A stretch of DNA of 64,000 nt, taken from Elizabethkingia meningoseptica_A. Its GTDB lineage: Bacteria; Bacteroidota; Bacteroidia; Flavobacteriales; Weeksellaceae. Within the stretch, counting starts at the first letter, position 1; the number at the start of each line of letters is the position of its first letter. This document shows, piece by piece, positions 62,305 to 64,000 of this stretch. Under the pieces are notes generated by a model. That model did not search any database. It was not told the origin of the DNA and worked only from the letters and a program-made list of their open reading frames with translations. Both the position numbers and the translations under genes were made by a program. The DNA is taken from positions 523,438 through 587,437 of the forward strand of contig NZ_JBJDLK010000004.1 of the NCBI RefSeq assembly GCF_045762675.1, written 5' to 3'.

Positions 62305-62811
62305 TTATTTTTGGTTTTTTCTTGAAAAATACAGATATGCTCTTGCCCTTTCTTTTGTTAATTTTCCGTTAACAACTCTAAATAAAGTTGAAGAATTCAT
62401 TGTCATAATACTATCATCACTAGAAAAAATATAATAAACAGTATTTAAACTATCTAAATTATAGAATTTATAAGTACCTATGGTGTTATGCATGCTTGCT
62501 AGTTCTTTATTCTTTAAGTCATAAACACCTTGAGCATTAACAACAACATTTTCATCAATTTTTATTTTTGCTTCTTCTTTTTTACTGTCACTGGAAAAAA
62601 TAATATTTGTAAGTTTCCATTGCCCAAATACTTTCTGTTGTCTCTCTTTGGATAATCTTACTCCTTGGTTACTGCCAATATATTTTACTGATTTAATAGC
62701 TCCGATACCTTTTTTTTCTTCTTGTTTTTTACATTGAATTATTATAAATAATAAAAATAAACTGGTAAGAAGAATTTTGTTTTTGAATAGTTTTAACATC
62801 GACTGGTTCAT
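62305..62811 (-). CDS. lipoprotein, paralogue A (candidate immunity protein)
   Basis: 168 aa from the ATG at 62811, the position conserved with its paralogue; an upstream ATG at 62823 adds four residues. The signal ends with LFIIIQC, Cys27 as lipid site. The mature part has KVFGQWKLTNIIF and NTIGTYKFYNLDSLNTVYYI, hinting at a small lipocalin-like beta-barrel, and ends VNGKLTKERARAYLYFSRK. The domain is not recognised. It sits 170 bp downstream of its paralogue on the same strand. Confidence 0.75.
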   Translation of the reverse strand: MNQSMLKLFKNKILLTSLFLLFIIIQCKKQEEKKGIGAIKSVKYIGSNQGVRLSKERQQKVFGQWKLTNIIFSSDSKKEEAKIKIDENVVVNAQGVYDLKNKELASMHNTIGTYKFYNLDSLNTVYYIFSSDDSIMTMNSSTLFRVVNGKLTKERARAYLYFSRKNQK

Positions 62812-62896
62812 ATTATTGCTCAAGTTTAATTTTTATATTCTTCCTTTTACAGCTATAAGTTTTACACTAGTTATAAATATACGGTTTTAATAGAAA

Positions 62897-62920
62897 AAGG
62901 CAGCCTGAAAAGACTGCCTT
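62897..62920 (-). terminator. GC-rich terminator copy 2 (AAGGCAG type)
   Basis: AAGGCAG (62897-62903) and CTGCCTT (62914-62920) form the stem, with TTTTTCTATT after it on the minus strand. Sequence around it resembles the copy at 61868, which suggests duplication. It lies 61 bp after the stop of the lipoprotein gene at 62981. Confidence 0.75.
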
Positions 62921-62980
62921 GTGGAATATTTGTGACAAGTTTGTAATTCATAGTTTTCGAGTGGAAATCAACGAAGGCTT

Positions 62981-63475
62981 TCAGTCCTTTTTTGAGAAAT
63001 AGAGATATACCCGAGCTCGTCCTTTTGTTAATTTTCCATTTACAAATCTATATACCGAGTTTTGCATCATTATATGACTTTTATCTAGTGTGTATATATA
63101 ATAAATAGTATTAAGAGAATCTAAAGATTTGAATTTATAGGTACCTATAGACTCATGTGTTTCGGCTATGGGGTCATATTTAGTATTAAAAATACCCTCA
63201 TTATTAAGAATGATATTTTCATTAACTTTAATTTCTTTTTCTATTTTTTTTGTATCATCTATAAAAACAATATGAGTAAATTTCCATTTTCCAAATACTA
63301 AACTTTGATGCTCTTTATTGAGTTTCCTTATTGTGTTACTTCCAATATATTTTATTGTTTTATTATTGTCAATGCCTTTTTTTTCTTGTTGTTGACATTG
63401 GATTATTATAAATAATAGTATTATACTAGTGAGTATATTTTTGTTTTTGAATAGTTTTAACATCGACTGGTTCAT
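62981..63475 (-). CDS. lipoprotein, paralogue B (candidate immunity protein)
   Basis: 164 aa from the ATG at 63475, because the first residues MNQSMLKLFKNK match those of paralogue A and a longer frame (to 63559) would run inside the upstream gene. Lipobox LFIIIQC, Cys27. Mature similarities with paralogue A: VFGKWKFTHIVF, ESIGTYKFKSLDSLNTIYYI and the tail VNGKLTKGRARVYLYFSKK. Its start lies 50 bp within the end of the upstream gene that has a papain-like core, a layout typical of effector-immunity pairs. Function is inferred only. Confidence 0.8.
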   Translation of the reverse strand: MNQSMLKLFKNKNILTSIILLFIIIQCQQQEKKGIDNNKTIKYIGSNTIRKLNKEHQSLVFGKWKFTHIVFIDDTKKIEKEIKVNENIILNNEGIFNTKYDPIAETHESIGTYKFKSLDSLNTIYYIYTLDKSHIMMQNSVYRFVNGKLTKGRARVYLYFSKKD

Positions 63476-64000
63476 ATTTTTTTTGTCCAAATTTAATTTT
63501 TGACTGGTCTTGCTGCCGGTATAAAGTAGCGCCTTGTAAGCTTCCATAACCTCCACCACTGACTATTTTATTATACTCCATAATTTGTTGTAATGATCCT
63601 ATTACAGGGGTTTTGTCGAAAGCAAAGTAACTCTCCCATGCTACCTTTCCATTTTTTGTACCGGCTGCTTCAATGATATGTCCTTCCCATAATAATATAT
63701 CTCCTACTTTAAAATTAGATCTGGTTGAGGCCTGTGATGACTTATAGCCAGAATCAAGTAAAAAAGTTCGTATATTTTCTACGCTATCATCAACAAAAAA
63801 ATATCCATTGGTTAAAACATATCCATAACAATTGGTTACAAATTGTGCATTTTCATTAGTGAAATTCATCCTATTTACAGGTAAAAATCCATATTCTTTA
63901 TCCCATTGGCCGATGGATTGCATTACTTTTAATTTAGCATTACCATTTACAGAAGTTAACACTCCTTGTCTTGCTTTTATATCAAGTCTAGCAAATTCTG
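63426..64000 (-). CDS. C-terminal part of a papain/NlpC-like effector candidate, 5' end cut by window edge
   Basis: The frame is open to the right edge with no stop, so the N-terminus is missing; an internal GTG at 63962 is not needed as a start. The visible 191 residues contain TNCYGYVL, like the DCSGFV nucleophile motif of NlpC/P60 enzymes, and KVGDILLWEGHIIEAAG, like the His motif, 50 residues later: Cys and His suitable for a papain-like hydrolase of peptidoglycan or peptide bonds. The short basic tail ends KYTH. It overlaps the lipoprotein gene below by 50 bp. What precedes it (Rhs, VgrG, a signal peptide) cannot be seen. Confidence 0.7.
   Translation of the reverse strand, partial: EFARLDIKARQGVLTSVNGNAKLKVMQSIGQWDKEYGFLPVNRMNFTNENAQFVTNCYGYVLTNGYFFVDDSVENIRTFLLDSGYKSSQASTRSNFKVGDILLWEGHIIEAAGTKNGKVAWESYFAFDKTPVIGSLQQIMEYNKIVSGGGYGSLQGATLYRQQDQSKIKFGQKKYEPVDVKTIQKQKYTH

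Noticed and set aside
1..64000. CRISPR arrays, insertion sequences, tRNA and rRNA genes
   Set aside because: No regularly spaced repeats, transposase, terminal inverted repeats, tRNA cloverleaf or conserved rRNA stretch was found on reading the sequence; a tRNAscan or Rfam search could still change this.

Overview
The window looks like a chromosomal segment from a low-GC member of the Bacteroidota, most likely family Weeksellaceae (Elizabethkingia or a close relative such as Chryseobacterium). The basis is as follows: TAnnTTTG-type -7 promoter elements, a SusC/SusD pair, GLPGLI-family proteins, a lipoprotein-type TamL, an ATP synthase operon lacking beta and epsilon, a short NuoG, and a tandem pair of EndoF-like GH18 lipoproteins. 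The genus is an inference from gene content. No tRNA, rRNA, CRISPR array or insertion sequence was seen.

Layout. 1-1482: 5' part of a GAF-domain protein running off the left edge. 1850-3959: two GH18 endoglycosidase-like lipoproteins. 4059-18039: complete 14-subunit complex I operon on the minus strand (nuoA to nuoN), with an unrelated outer-membrane protein gene between nuoF and nuoG. 18158-20396: small membrane protein, GNAT-like protein and membrane zinc peptidase. 20495-25945: F-type ATPase a, c, b, delta, alpha and gamma, preceded by an AtpI-like membrane protein. 26027-36371: housekeeping genes (CorC-type transporter, clpS, tamL, a TrmH methyltransferase, cmk, pyrH, frr) and a YtxH/holin-like envelope set. 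36554-39350: a sulfatase, then a small Cys-rich protein and a WYL regulator that diverge from one palindromic operator. 39524-50860: a urease module with ureABC, an outer-membrane protein, ureEFGD, a NicO-type nickel permease, a urea channel, a TonB receptor and an AraC regulator. 50931-57679: a DUF4241-type protein and a phosphodiesterase-SusC-SusD operon. 57767-61614: GLPGLI protein, oxidoreductase, secreted protein and a second WYL regulator. 61615-64000: a hairpin-rich intergenic zone with DnaA-box-like sites and an orphan gene remnant, two paralogous lipoproteins, and the C-terminal end of a protein with a papain/NlpC-like Cys-His core.

How the genes work together. Complex I and the F-ATPase form the respiratory energy block. 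The urease block covers import (urea channel, nickel receptor and permease), apoenzyme, metallocenter assembly and probably regulation. The SusCD set probably imports a phosphorylated substrate processed by the secreted phosphodiesterase.

The strongest unexplained signals are: (1) an identical CGACA-N5-TGTCG palindrome 10-11 nt upstream of three TAnnTTTG promoters, controlling both WYL regulator genes and the small Cys-rich protein; (2) a candidate peptidoglycan-hydrolase-like effector with two duplicated lipoprotein immunity candidates at the right edge; (3) a set of self-complementary word-repeat spacers placed between genes of otherwise tight housekeeping operons.
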